This document shows positions 49,345 to 60,660 of a DNA stretch of 64,000 nucleotides, piece after piece. The position numbers and the translations under genes were made by a program. The stretch lies in contig OY540810.1 of NCBI GenBank assembly GCA_961205875.1, positions 14,136,001 to 14,200,000 of the forward strand, given 5' to 3'. Every line of letters starts with the position of its first letter. Position 1 is the stretch's first letter. Source of the DNA: Sialis fuliginosa (Eukaryota > Arthropoda > Insecta > Megaloptera > Sialidae). The notes below the pieces were generated by a model. That model saw nothing but the letters and a program-made list of their open reading frames with translations, ran no database searches and had not been told where the DNA came from.

Positions 49345-50510
49345 TATATAAGAAAATATTTTTCTATAATTTATTGGATATTTATTAATTCTAATTGGGC
49401 TCTTTTCATTTCTTATGTGAAGGTCATACAACATTATAGAAACATATATTTCACACCTCAAGCATGCTCTACTTGGATAGTGTGTTCTATTCTGGTCCTA
49501 AAAAAATTTCGTATCAAAATTGTTAAATTGAGCATTATATATTAAATTTCTTCAGTAATCCACTAACGGGCAGACAGACTGAGAGACGTTGAGCTTTATA
49601 TATACTAAGGAAAATACAAACGATAATTTCAAACTAACATACATATCTTGCAGATCTATTGACATGAGTACAGAAAAAGCCTGCATGTTCCCCATCCCTG
49701 GTTTAGTTGTTAATATTATGGTTTTTATTTACCCTATATTATAGAAAGTATATATTGGAAAAATATATTTCTTTGTGTATTTGTGAACTTTTGGGAATTA
49801 TATAGAAGATATCAGATTTTTAGATTTGTATATTTATTCTTTACTAAAATTTCTTTATGTAGGTATCATATTTCTCAAGATTCGATAAAAAATTTAATAG
49901 CTTTAATATATCCATACAAAGACGAAAAATATAAGTTATACAAAAAAATAGATAAATTCTCATACAAGAATTACTGTTGAATATCACATTTTTTTGGAAA
50001 CCAAAGAAAATAATATAGTATTATATTTTATTTCTGAGAACGAAATAATAAATACACATATCTAATATTTGAACACTACAACACAGTAATCTAATAATAC
50101 ATGTATATGTAAGATTGTTTGTAATACAGAGACATCAAGTTTGGATACAACTAAAGAAAACAATTCCTAGAATACATATATTCAACAATATTTATTCAAT
50201 ATACTCATATGTATGTTTATATTCGTCCACATCCTTGTTTATTACTGTATAGATATATAAAAAAACGTTCACAATTTATAACCAAGATATATGAAAATTA
50301 CTAAAGCAAATGATACTATATTTCCATAAAAATGTGAACGCTTATCCTCAGCTCTCGAAATGTTGGAATATAATGCACAAATAAGAATTGTGGAGAAAGC
50401 TTTAATATAAATTATGTGGCATTTGTTTGGATTTAAATATTTCGTAAGTTAAACTTTAAGCAATTACTTACATTAGTACAGTTGTCTTCAACAAAAAATA
50501 ACGTGCCGAT
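49345..50510. other. Non-coding stretch with an ACTAGC-family 3' end
   Basis: 49567-49612 holds GGCAGACAGACTGAGAGACG then TTGAGCTTTATATATACTAA, the terminal piece of the family seen at 3690-3740. The rest is unrecognised. Confidence 0.5.
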
Positions 50511-50518
50511 GCTGCATC

Positions 50519-51751
50519 TAGGGTTTGCAATCCCGCAGACTTTTTTTTCCCGCGGGAATTTTGCGGGAAATCCTCAAATCCCGCGGGATCCCGCGGGATC
50601 CCGCAGTTTTTTCAAAAATTTTGTTATTCATACTTAAAGTTACTATTATTTAGTTAACAAAAAAAAAGTTAATTGTCCCAAATTTTCAACTCATAGGTCA
50701 AACCTGTGAATGGCGCAAACCGAGTCATTTTCCAATTTGATTAACATGGGAAAAATTACTTTTTTACTTACGCGTGAATATCTCGTCGAAAACAATTTTT
50801 TTTTTAAATTTCTCAAGGCAATATTTTGTAGAGAATTAAGTACTCAATTCATAAATCCAATAAATTTTAAGAAATGTTTGTTTAAAAATTATAAACATTG
50901 GATTTTACTTTTTATGATAATGTTTAAACGAACATACCTATCTTTAAAAATATTCGATCTATGATTTGAGCACTTGGAATCTTTTTTGTAAGAAATTTAA
51001 TTCTCTATGATATGCTGCTGTAAGAAATTAAAATAAATAACTTTTTTAACCAGATATTCACGCATAAGTAAAAAAGTAATTTTTCCGATGTTAATCAAAT
51101 GGGAAAATGACTCGGTTTGCGCCGTCCACAGGTTTGATCTATGAGTCTGAAATTTTGGGACAATTAACTTTTGATCCAAAGCTAAAACATAGGCTAGCGG
51201 GACCGAAAAAATAAAAATAAATTTAAAAAAAAACACCCTAGTATATACGGTATGTCACGTAAAACTAAACCACTAAATATCATTATTTACGGTTGTATTT
51301 TAGGCATAATACTGTCAAAAAAATATCATGTAGATCGAATTTTGTGTATTAAATTTTTGTGGTTAACTTTTATTTAATCTGCTATTCTTCTTCTAAATTT
51401 TTGTATTTTGTATTTTTTATGTTTTTTTTTGTAATCTGGGGGCTGTTCAAAGTTCTTTCGTCGCCTGAGTCGTACTCAGTGTAACCACTTAACTAATCGT
51501 GAACAAGAGATATAATTTACTTCACTAGTTTCATATTCAGTCATCTCAACCTTAATTTTTTTTTTCAAAATTGTTACCTTTTTTTATTCATATTTACGCT
51601 TTAAAAGTATTCAAAACGCACGCGACCTACAAATTCAATGTTCAAAAATTCCGCGCGGATCCCGCACTTTCAGTGCGGGATCCGCAGATCTCCAAAACGT
51701 GCGGGATCCCGCGGGAATGCGGGATCCCGCATTGCGGGATTGCAAACCCTA
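50519..51751. mobile_element. Non-autonomous hAT element with nested fold-back
   Basis: Perfect 18-bp TIRs TAGGGTTTGCAATCCCGC and the inverse carry an exact 8-bp duplication GCTGCATC (50511-50518, 51752-51759). Subterminal GGGATCCCGC repeats lie at both ends (50555-50605, 51660-51740). The middle (50650-51240) is a separate fold-back listed below. It is non-coding. Confidence 0.94.
50650..51240. mobile_element. Fold-back element nested inside the hAT element
   Basis: GTTAATTGTCCCAAATTTTC, CGCAAACCGAGTCATTTTCC and ATTACTTTTTTACTTACGCG at the left are inverted at 51060-51165. The same sequence lies at 12950-13305 as a half copy. The right end is AACACCCTAGTATATACG. Confidence 0.8.
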
Positions 51752-51759
51752 GCTGCATC

Positions 51760-53838
51760 CATAGCAGCTGCTAAACTCTCGCCGGACCACGTTATTTCTT
51801 CTTTGTAGATGATTTTTATTGAACTACTATTAATAAATAAAAATGACATACCAATTTTGAACAAAATATGTGATGATAAATTGTAATAAATAATAAAAAG
51901 CCCAATCTTAAATTTGGTGAACCTTATTATCCCTAATAATTTTTATTTTATTTAAATATTTTATTTTATAAAGCAAAAACAATAGAAATCAACTTGTACC
52001 ATAACTTGAATAAATAAGAAACAGTTGATTATTTTTATAAAATTGAGCATTCGTCACCAACTCTCACAACAAACTTAGAGGTACCAAAAAGTTAACGTGG
52101 CAAGAGACAGTCGGTGTGTAGTTAGCTTTGTATAAGTATCTTCTATGTGTACATAAAAATCCAGACCGATCCAACTATTGTAAATGTGTTTTTTTTACAT
52201 GGGTCTTATTACATCCTGGGTTTTATTTACCGCAGGTACCTTAGTAATTATCAAATATCAATTTAATATAATCATTTCAAAAACGCAAACCAATAAATAC
52301 ACAATTATTTAAAAAAACAATAAACACCGATTTACATTTAAATGCTGAGTGCATTCTAAATTTTCAATAGACAATCTTGTCACCCATTCACTCCTGAATA
52401 ATTCATTCCCTCGAACAAAATAAAAGTTTCTCGATTCCAATTCAGACGCTAATATAATCAACGAACTTCATAAATACTTATTGAGAATAGCCTTGTTGAT
52501 ATGAGCTTGAGCTGGTAATAAACATGTCAAAACCGGAACAATCTGACCTACTTCCGCCACCAGCCTCGATCTTCTTCATCCGCTCTCAATAAAACCACGC
52601 TTAAGCATCGCAATACCTATTTATTCAAATAAATGCATAACGCTGAATCTGTATCCGAAAAATGATTTTATATCCGAGAAGAGACGGTTTATGCTCTATT
52701 TATATTTTACTGTCGTGTGGTTTGTAAAAACATATATTTTTATTTTCTTCCTATTGGTATTTTGGGAATTAAAGTTCATGTGTTGAACGGTGGTTCTTTT
52801 TTTATTCTGCAAGGGAATACAACGTTTAACCCTTGTGTGAATGAATAGGTATCCGTGTATCTTTTTCGATTTCATTTGACGAGTTTTGTATGTAGATAAT
52901 TATTTTTTTTATTTTATGAACATCCAGGAATGCCAAGATATATTTATTGTAATGCTATTTCTTTAAAAAAAATTGAAAAAGTATTTGTAAGTAACAGATT
53001 TTTGAGCCTAGATCTAAACGAACTTTGGTTAATATTAAGTTACCCGTGTACCTTCATTCTCTCAATTATATATTTATTAAGATGAAATTTGGTGTACGGA
53101 CCAAAAACATAAATTATGAAATTTAAAAAAATATTTTTTTTGGACCCCCTCAGACTAAAAAGTTTACTCAAATTTTTTCTACATATCCCATCAAGTGGGT
53201 GTGTCTTTGATAGGTACCCTAAAATGCAACAAAATATATTCTAGGATCTTTTGATATTAACCCTTCAGAACAGAAAACAGAAAATAAATATAATTGAGAA
53301 ATTCATCTATGTATTTTGTAAAAAATATAATAATATTTACCTTCTAAATTTAACGGATGAAACGTATTTTTGATATTGAGCAATAATAATAAAATTTCAA
53401 TCCTTATACACTTGCCACAATAAAAACACTTTACTCTGATGTGTATAATATAATAACATTTGCTTTATATTTACATATTATTTTCATTTATTTTAAAATG
53501 ATTGTTGTAAAGTAAATAGTAAGGTCACTAACAATAACATTAAATTTATCAACCATAACATTAAATAAACCCCGAAAAAGTTTTATAACATAAATATCAT
53601 AAGTATAAATCATATTAAGATATCCCGTTTTATCCATTATATGCAACGTATAAGCATTTATCCATTAACACAAGGGTTAAATGACGTGTGGAATATATAT
53701 AAATAAATATATGTATATATATATATATATTTATTTTTGTTCAGATTGTGTGTTGAGATAAATCTTTTCATGTGATATTGACCTAATAAATTAGTGCACC
53801 TCTGTCACACGAAACTAGAAAACGTATCTACATACATA
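51760..53838. other. Non-coding stretch
   Basis: No gene is recognised. An (AT)n run lies at about 53697-53732, near the LTR element. The slightly GC-richer 52490-52610 carries no convincing frame. Confidence 0.5.
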
Positions 53839-54019
53839 TGTAGCGATCGCGTATATTATGAAAATTATATATGAATAGTTAGCTGTGAAGTGAAAATTTT
53901 ATTTGAGAAACAATTAGTTATTTTATGGGAGATTGTGACAGTTGATATTTTTATGTGATTTTAAATTGTGGATTGTGTAACGTTTGTAAATGTTTTAATA
54001 AATAGTGCTAAACACTAAA
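53839..54019 (+). repeat. 5' LTR
   Basis: This 181-bp direct repeat starts TGTAGCGATCGCG and ends AACACTAAA. It matches the 3' copy base for base as read. It starts with TG, but the end is TAAA rather than CA, so the exact right edge could shift by one base (which would give a 5-bp ACATA target duplication). An AATAAA-like sequence occurs near its 3' end. Confidence 0.92.
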
Positions 54020-54020
54020 G

Positions 54021-54036
54021 TGGTGACCCCCGACGT
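54021..54036 (+). other. Primer-binding site, probably tRNA-Trp
   Basis: TGGTGACCCCCGACGT begins one base after the 5' LTR. The leading TGG pairs with the CCA end of a tRNA. CsRn1-clade elements are known for a tRNA-Trp primer with nearly this sequence. The run of five C (four in the form I remember) may be a mismatch. Confidence 0.75.
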
Positions 54037-54083
54037 CTGACGAAACGAAGTTTTTATATTCTGAAGATATTTTATAAATACAT

Positions 54084-54896
54084 ATGGCAGAACAAGAACT
54101 TCTAGAACAACAGCAGACCCTGTTAAACGAACAACAGGTACGAATTCAAGCGTTACAGCACCAAATCGAACAACAACAACAACCTGCGGTATATAGAGTA
54201 GCTCTCCGGTTACCACAATTTTGGCCTGAAAAACCAGCATTATGGTTCGCCCAAATTGAAACACAATTTGATTTAAGTGGTATAACACAAGATGCTACAC
54301 GATTTAACCACGCAGTGTCACAGCTCGATCACAAATACGCGGCGGAAGTAGAAGATATCATAACAAATCCACCTGCACAAGGACGTTATGATCGTTTGAA
54401 AACAGAATTGATACGCCGTGTATCTGATTCTAAAGAAAAACGACTTCGTCAACTCTTAGTTCAAGAAGAAATCGGCGACCGAAAACCTTCACAATTTTTA
54501 CGGCACTTAAGAAACCTCGCAGGTACAAATGAACTATCTGATGTATTTTTACGTACTTTGTGGGCAAACCGTTTACCGACTCACGTGCAAGCTATCATTG
54601 CATCACAGCCTGACATTTCACTGGATGCGGTATCACAATTGGCTGATAAAATTCATGAAGTGACGCCACAACCCGCTGTTAATACCGTTACAAACTCTCC
54701 GGGAATAGAAACACTTGTGAAGCGGATCGACGATCTGTCACGTCAAGTAGCCGCTCTCGCATTGAACAAACATTCACGCGAACGTTCAAAAAGTCGCTCT
54801 AACAAGTCACACAGCCGTTCGCAGAGTGAGGAGAACGATGGACTCTGCTGGTACCATCGTCAGCTTACCAACGACAGCTTACCACCCCAGCGCTAA
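54084..54896 (+). CDS. gag: Gag protein of CsRn1-like retrotransposon, truncated at the zinc motif
   Basis: The 270-codon frame starts 64 bases after the 5' LTR. Residues 1-33 are Glu/Gln-rich and probably coiled coil (MAEQELLEQQQTLLNEQQ). Residues about 38-195 are a gypsy-type capsid, with PQFWPEKPALWFAQIETQF as the typical opening motif, followed by the YDRLKTELIRRVSDSKEKRLRQ and GDRKPSQFLRHLRNLAG motifs (shown in part). A basic Arg/Ser tail (about 227-250) precedes CWYH, the first half of a CHCC zinc motif. About twelve residues later the frame ends. Those last residues are translated from displaced integrase DNA in the wrong frame, so the nucleic-acid-binding knuckle is lost. Gag assembles the virus-like particle. 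The capsid part has no stop or frameshift. Confidence 0.9.
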   Translation: MAEQELLEQQQTLLNEQQVRIQALQHQIEQQQQPAVYRVALRLPQFWPEKPALWFAQIETQFDLSGITQDATRFNHAVSQLDHKYAAEVEDIITNPPAQGRYDRLKTELIRRVSDSKEKRLRQLLVQEEIGDRKPSQFLRHLRNLAGTNELSDVFLRTLWANRLPTHVQAIIASQPDISLDAVSQLADKIHEVTPQPAVNTVTNSPGIETLVKRIDDLSRQVAALALNKHSRERSKSRSNKSHSRSQSEENDGLCWYHRQLTNDSLPPQR

Positions 54897-55533
54897 CGGG
54901 TTGGTAGAGCGATTTCACCGACAGTTGAAAGCCGCGATCATGTGTCATAACGATAATCGTTGGACCGACGCTCTACCTTTCGTTTTGCTAGGTATTCGCG
55001 CGGCGTGGAAGGAAGATCTCCAGGCCACTTCAGCGGACCTAGTGTACGGCGAATCTCTCCGTTTACCCGGAGAATTCATCGTATCTTCTTCAGATACGTC
55101 ATCAGACAGTTCTGATTTTGTGACCCGACTCCGTCACGTCATCGCCAAGATCCGACCGCAGCCAGCATCTCGACATACTAAGCAAAATACGTTCATATTT
55201 AAAGACCTTACCACGGCGCAACACGTATTTCTCCGCGACGACACTATCCGAGGCGCTTTACAGCCTCCATACACCGGTCCATATCCGGTAGTTCGTCGAA
55301 ATGAAAAGAATGTGGTAATTAAGATCCGAGGCCGAGAAGACTGCGTAACAATCGACCGAGTGAAACCAGCGTACATTCTACAAGACGATGAAGCTGCCAA
55401 CACACTTTACACAATCACTGCGTTGAAGCCCGTGGAGCTTTGCACAGTATCTTCGACGACACGCATCACTACTACATCATCGCTCCAGAAGGCGAAGAAG
55501 TCTGGCCGACGCGTACGTTTCGCGGACTCATAG
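54868..55533 (+). pseudogene. Integrase C-terminal remnant with the third catalytic residue (DDE Glu)
   Basis: The open frame reads TTAYHPSANGLVERFHRQLK, the end of the retroviral-type integrase core. The Glu codon at 54907-54909 is the expected last residue of the D,D35E triad; both Asp are lost upstream. The C-terminal part follows, with QPPYTGPYPVV and TIDRVKPAYI motifs typical of gypsy integrase tails, and then a basic end (KAKKSGRRVRFADS). The frame is +1 relative to gag, so it is not fused to Gag without a frameshift. An ATG at 54826 exists in this frame but lies in gag-derived DNA. The fragment cannot catalyse integration. Confidence 0.88.
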
Positions 55534-55549
55534 ACCCCTAAGTCATCAT

Positions 55550-55565
55550 CTCAGCAGGGGGGTTA
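55550..55565 (+). other. Polypurine tract
   Basis: A purine-rich AGCAGGGGGG run directly precedes the 3' LTR, in the place where plus-strand DNA synthesis is primed in LTR elements. Confidence 0.7.
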
Positions 55566-55746
55566 TGTAGCGATCGCGTATATTATGAAAATTATATATG
55601 AATAGTTAGCTGTGAAGTGAAAATTTTATTTGAGAAACAATTAGTTATTTTATGGGAGATTGTGACAGTTGATATTTTTATGTGATTTTAAATTGTGGAT
55701 TGTGTAACGTTTGTAAATGTTTTAATAAATAGTGCTAAACACTAAA
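55566..55746 (+). repeat. 3' LTR
   Basis: It is identical as read to the 5' LTR over 181 bp and is followed by the CATA target duplication. Confidence 0.92.
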
Positions 55747-55750
55747 CATA

Positions 55751-57084
55751 CTATTAAATTTTAGTTGCATTGGTATGCGAACTATATAAAGTAAAATATC
55801 TATCTTTTTTAACATTGGGCAGTTATTTTGCATGTTGATTTACTTTTATAGCCATTTTTACTTTTAAATTATAATAGAAAAAATAATTATAACTTGACGC
55901 AGGCTAATAAAAATCTTATCTAATATATAATTAAATGTTGAGGACGAGTAATTTCCCGTAACAAACAGTTGAAAAATCGATGTTTGAATATACATATTCA
56001 TGACTCATGCATAAAATTTGATGTAAAATGGGAGATATGAAATTAGTTTTCAATTTATTGGTTAATAAAAAACAGTCGGACCAATTGATATAAATATTTA
56101 ATTGATTTTTTCTAAGTGTACGATATACCATACGTTAAATATCAATTTTCTAATTATCTAAACAAATTATTAATTTTAATAAGGTTTTTAATTTTATTAA
56201 GGTTTTTTATAAGGTTTCCTAGTTTTCTACGGAAACCTAAAAACCAATAAGTACTAAAAGTGTTGAAATAAATTGCTGGCATTTGTTAACTATTTAATTT
56301 TTACACAATTTTAATAAGACTTGCGACCATATATATCTCAAAAGCACTGGTTAGACACTTTTTTTCCACATGTGTTTCGCGGTACCTATAGAAGGCACGG
56401 TAGCACCCTCTCTCAATTGGTAAAATTCAAATTTTAATGATATGGTAGTTATCTTAACTAAAACTTTAATTAAATTTTTTAAAGCATATTATTTTTGGTA
56501 TTTTATATTATACTAAAAGTTATAAATGTATATAAACACCATATTTACATATGTACCACAATTTTATGAATATAACATTTTTGGTTATACGATTCAGTAT
56601 TAATATACAGAATGATCCGTTATTCCATTTAAAAAAGTTGTTTCTCAAAATATCTCTATTTTATCTTTTATTTGTTTTTTTTAGCTACGCAATTATTTGT
56701 CTTGGAAAAAAATACCGATACTTTGTTCATTTTATCAATTTTCTATCTTCAGTAATAACAAAGTTAGCATTCTCAGTTTCCACGATCACATTATATTATG
56801 ATAAATATAATAAATTCGCATATTTAAAATACTGTTGGACATGACTTTTTTAATTAGATTTTTTGAAATTTTATTTTAATAAGTATTGACGCATCACATG
56901 CAAGTGATTGCTCATATTCATTGGACATTTTTATAGTACGCGTGTGCATTGTACACCTCAGGATATATCGATTGCGGTACGTCAAACCATAATAACTCTC
57001 CACTACTATCGTGTTTGATAAATTACCTATATATATATACCTTGAAATAGCGCAATACACTTCTACACAAATAAAGTAATATTG
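55751..57084. other. Non-coding stretch
   Basis: A short family F scrap (TTGTTAACTATTTAATTTTT at 56284) is the only match. The 97-codon frame at 56551 is Phe/Ile/Tyr-rich chance sequence. Confidence 0.45.
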
Positions 57085-57092
57085 TCATAAGT

Positions 57093-57509
57093 CAGTGATT
57101 CTCAACCTGTGGGGCGCGCCCCTCTAAGAGGGCGTGATAAAACTAAATGGGGGGCGCGAGCAAATCGAGAAAAAATATTATTCAAAAATGTATTTAATTT
57201 ACTGAAAGAAAAGCAATAAAATACATTCTGACATAATAAAAAATAAAATACACATTTACATTTACACTGATATTATACACATAAATAGGATTGTATCAGT
57301 ACTTACTGTACAATGTATTTAATAATTAACTTATCAATAATAAATTAAAAATAAGATTAATAATTCTTAGTGACTCTCTTGGGCCTGACTTGCAGAGCCA
57401 AGTTTTTCGAAAGAAGGTTTAACAAAATTATTGTATGGGGGGGGGGGGGATGCGATGAGAATTGTGATTGAAAATTGGGTTGTAAATACTAAAAGGTTGA
57501 GAAACGCTG
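57093..57509. mobile_element. Non-autonomous hAT element, CAGTGATTCTCAACCT ends
   Basis: Left CAGTGATTCTCAACCTGTGG and right AAAGGTTGAGAAACGCTG (imperfect inverse). 8-bp duplication with one mismatch: TCATAAGT (57085-57092) and TCCTAAGT (57510-57517). GGGGCGCG runs near the left and poly-G near the right are typical of this hAT end type. It is 417 bp and non-coding. Confidence 0.85.
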
Positions 57510-57795
57510 TCCTAAGTGTTGCGTACCATAGATTGAAACCTTTAGTAAATATAAAATCCAATGTAAATTAGTTTTAAATACTATTGGTTTTAGCACAACA
57601 TTATAAAGCGACAGAAACATTTTTCATATTTTTCAAAAAAGTTATTATTTAATTTTAATTATTGTAACCCTGAGATTTACAGTTAAAAATTTAGAAAAAA
57701 AGTTAAATTTATCATTTTTTTCAATTTTTTATACAAATTTGATGTTGGCATGCTTGTTCCTAGTCAGAAGACAATTTTATTTAATTTACGTAGCC

Positions 57796-57984
57796 TTAGA
57801 CAGTCCATTCCGAGGCAAGGTAGTTAGCCTTGCGCTTAACCCCCAGATCGTCGGAGGACCACGGTTTTCTGTTGGGATGTAGGTACTCGCTAGAGGTTAT
57901 GGAGTTACTTTTGAGGGGCAGGCGATGGGGTAGGACGCAGTGTTGGCTGTTGCCAAAACTACGACCTGTCTTTCTCTCTTGCAA
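57796..57984 (-). other. GC-rich open block of unknown origin
   Basis: About 190 bp stands out by its base composition and is fully open on the minus strand for 62 codons (GRSFGNSQHCVLPHRLPLKS and KPWSSDDLGVKRKANYLASE among others). It is Pro/Ser/Arg-rich and has the look of a retroelement or gene fragment, but I cannot name a family. Confidence 0.3.
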
Positions 57985-58319
57985 TTATGTATTTGTCATT
58001 TTACAATGCCAGCGCTGTTGTCATGTTACACATTAGTTTCAAATATTTATACATCATTTCACATATTTTTCGAATTTCTTATATTGTTTTTTTTAATAAT
58101 GGTATCGTCTAATTCTTATATAAATAATTATATAAATATATACTTTACAATATCCTTAATTTTCAATCTATTTTCATCATCTGCCATTTGACTCCATTTA
58201 TTACAACTTTTTAAAATTTATTTTCTTAAAAACGAGTTGGTCACAAAATTTGAAATTTCAATATTTAATTCATTTTGAGTGTTTAAACAATTGTAAGAAA
58301 TTTCAACTTATTCCTACTG

Positions 58320-58513
58320 ATTTGACGTAACTACCCAACCTCCTTAACCGAATATCTTCAGTTTTTAAGCGCTGGAGGCTCACCCTCGCCCTTTCTCGTC
58401 TGCTACATCAGTAATGATGCATTGCCCGGATTCTACGATGCATCGCGACGTAAAGGACTCTCAAGCAGTGCTGTTTTATAGCACTGGGCGTTTCATAGCA
58501 ATTACGATAAACA
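58320..58513. other. GC-richer non-coding patch
   Basis: 58365-58470 (GGAGGCTCACCCTCGCCC, CATTGCCCGGATTCTACG) is unlike its surroundings. It contains the small inverted motif AGTGCTGTTTTATAGCACT. I see no tRNA fold or frame. Confidence 0.35.
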
Positions 58514-58521
58514 TCGGTACC

Positions 58522-58807
58522 CAGTGGCGTAGATAGCTTTTTGCGATGGGGGGGGGGGGGCGATATGACCAGGCCCCGGGGCAAGTGGTGCCTGTAAAAT
58601 ATGGGAAATAAAAAAAATTATTAATGTAATTTTAAACTGAATGACCCTTTTTTTTACTCTTAATTTACCTAATTTTTCCTATTTACTTCTACTATTTTGT
58701 TCATACTTGGGAAATTTAAAAAAATGTCTTTGAATTTTCTCATGAAGTAAACTCATGGGGAGTGATTGATCATCTTAACCCCCCCCCCTCCCCTATCTAC
58801 GCCACTG
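58522..58807. mobile_element. Non-autonomous hAT element, CAGTGGCGTAGATAG ends
   Basis: Perfect 15-bp TIRs CAGTGGCGTAGATAG / CTATCTACGCCACTG. 8-bp duplication with one mismatch: TCGGTACC (58514-58521), TTGGTACC (58808-58815). Poly-G and poly-C runs lie just inside the ends. It is 286 bp and non-coding. Confidence 0.9.
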
Positions 58808-58815
58808 TTGGTACC

Positions 58816-59355
58816 ATTACTACGACCCATACCAACACTTAGACTCCTAAAATTTATTTGACCTCAAAAAAACTTATTATTGACACTCGTCTTTTTATAG
58901 TTGCAATTTAAATTTTCAACCTCAAGACAGTCAATTTAAAAGTGTCGTCTCCAAACATTGCATAAATAATCTAGAATTTTCGAACCAAAAATAAACCAGC
59001 ACAAGTTTTATTTTAAACAACCAGGACGTCTGTATTAAAAAAAAAAACGAATTGATTCAATGGTGTGTACAATTTTAGAACTTAGCAAGTCGTAACATGT
59101 AGTATTTTATTCAATACGACTAAATCCTATTGATTCGTGAACATACACGCGATTCTACCGATGTCACGACCTAAGATATTCATGGTGGAAAAGAAACAGA
59201 TGTTCCCCCCATATTCGCAATACTATGTAAGTCTCCGGAAAGATGTACCGCAATATTTTCTAAAATGGATTATTAAGAGTAAGTCTACAAAATGTTTTAT
59301 TGTTGAACTATTATTCTATTTTGAATAGATACGTTTGTTGAATATTTATTTTATA
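58816..59355. other. Non-coding stretch
   Basis: Nothing is recognised. Confidence 0.5.
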
Positions 59356-59760
59356 CTAGCTCATTGGACTCGATGTTAACCGGATTAATATCAACAAAAT
59401 CATATTGACCTAAAATATTCAACATGCCCACTGCCCACCCAACATACCCACCTAACATGCCCATAACACACGGTTCACTGCGAATTGTTTTTTCTTACTT
59501 CATGAAATTTACGCAAAAAATCCACAAATCATACATCTAAACCTAACTTATTCATTAGTGAAAACCGGAATATAATCCGTTCAATTATTCAAACTCTCAG
59601 GAAACACCAGGTCCCGTTTTAGAATTTGTATAAAAATCAAAAAATAAATAGGTTATTAACAATCATAATCAATTTCGATATTTTATCCGTTTTTGGAAGT
59701 GAAATGTTTCTTTTTCTTTTTAATTTTCAATCAATAATATATCTCAAAATATTTAATTGT
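59356..59760 (+). repeat. Dispersed repeat family L, copy 3
   Basis: It starts CTAGCTCATTGGACTCGATG and has several CCCACC/CAACATGCCC units, CATAACACACGGTTCACTG and AACACCAGGTCCCGTTTTAG. Longer arm matches to copies 1 and 2 continue to about 59760. Confidence 0.7.
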
Positions 59761-60660
59761 TATTATCTGCCAAAAACCATTCAATTGCTCGACAAAATAT
59801 TTGAGAGACGTGACTCCATAAATTATAGAATTATGTATTCCATGGCTATACTATGTTTTTATATAAATGACAGAAATAATACACAATTTGATAAAGATTC
59901 TTTTAGTCTTTAGGTATTAAATCTTAGGTTTTCATAAAATAGCCACAAACATGTACAGAAAAATTATCTAATTATTGGTAAAAACAGCATTGAAATCGGT
60001 TCAGTAATTCCCGAGTCATTTTTTTAGTTTTGATTTTTTTTTCTTAAATTTTTAAAGAGAATGATTTTATGTAGGTATTTTATAATTTACGAAAAAGTAT
60101 ATTTTTAAACAGAAATATTTGAGTCGTACAGAAAAAAAGACAATTTATTATAGTTGAGAAAATTGATATTCAATCAGTATAATCACACATTACTTCAATT
60201 TATTCACTAAGCGTACAATGTGTATACAGTATACAGTGTGCCCAGGATAGAGGCAACAAGAGGTGTAATGAAGAATTTTTTTTTCAAATTCGAAATGACA
60301 TTTGGAGATCGAGTCTTGCTTGAAGTAAAACTAAAGTATACCAAAAATAAGTTCATTTGGTTTTCTACAGGCTGTTTTATAAGCAAAGTTGTAAAAATAA
60401 CCAAGAACAAACTACCTATATTTTTCAAAATATGAAAAATATCTACTAATGTAAGAAATTTTGTTTAGAATGCAATATTGTAACCCCATACCGAATTTCA
60501 GAGTATTAAAAAAATAACACTTTCAATAAATTAATTACTATCATATATCCCATTTGAAAGTACTTGCTAGCTCCTTTATAATACCGGACATAAAGTAGGT
60601 AATTCAATTTTTAATTTTATGGCTTAGTAGTCTTACAAACCGTTACACCTTAATATAATA
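59761..60660. other. Non-coding stretch
   Basis: TACAGTGTGCCCAGGATAGA at 60231 resembles a TIR start of the TACAGGGTG type but has no partner. Confidence 0.4.

Larger units (their letters stand above)
53839..55746 (+). mobile_element. Internally deleted Ty3/Gypsy LTR retrotransposon, CsRn1/Kabuki-like
   Basis: The element has two LTRs, identical as read, at 53839-54019 and 55566-55746 (181 bp each). A 4-bp CATA target duplication flanks it (53835-53838 and 55747-55750). In order it carries a primer-binding site, gag cut within its zinc motif, the last part of integrase and a purine-rich tract. Protease, reverse transcriptase, RNase H and the first two integrase catalytic Asp residues are absent, so it can only have moved with proteins supplied in trans, or it was deleted after insertion. 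Assignment to the CsRn1 clade rests on the Trp-type primer site, the CWYH start of a CHCC-type gag motif and the NGLVERFHRQLKAA integrase motif. Identical LTRs mean recent insertion or recent gene conversion. Confidence 0.93.

Noticed and set aside
53995-54288. Minus-strand 97-codon frame over gag
   Set aside because: Antisense shadow of the gag coding sequence and LTR end.
55134-55403. Minus-strand 89-codon frame over integrase
   Set aside because: Antisense shadow of the integrase remnant.
56551-56844. 97-codon Phe/Ile/Tyr-rich frame
   Set aside because: The composition is that of translated AT-rich noise, with no motif or splice support.
58430-58500. Possible tRNA or SINE head
   Set aside because: A small stem is visible, but A and B box motifs and an acceptor stem are not.
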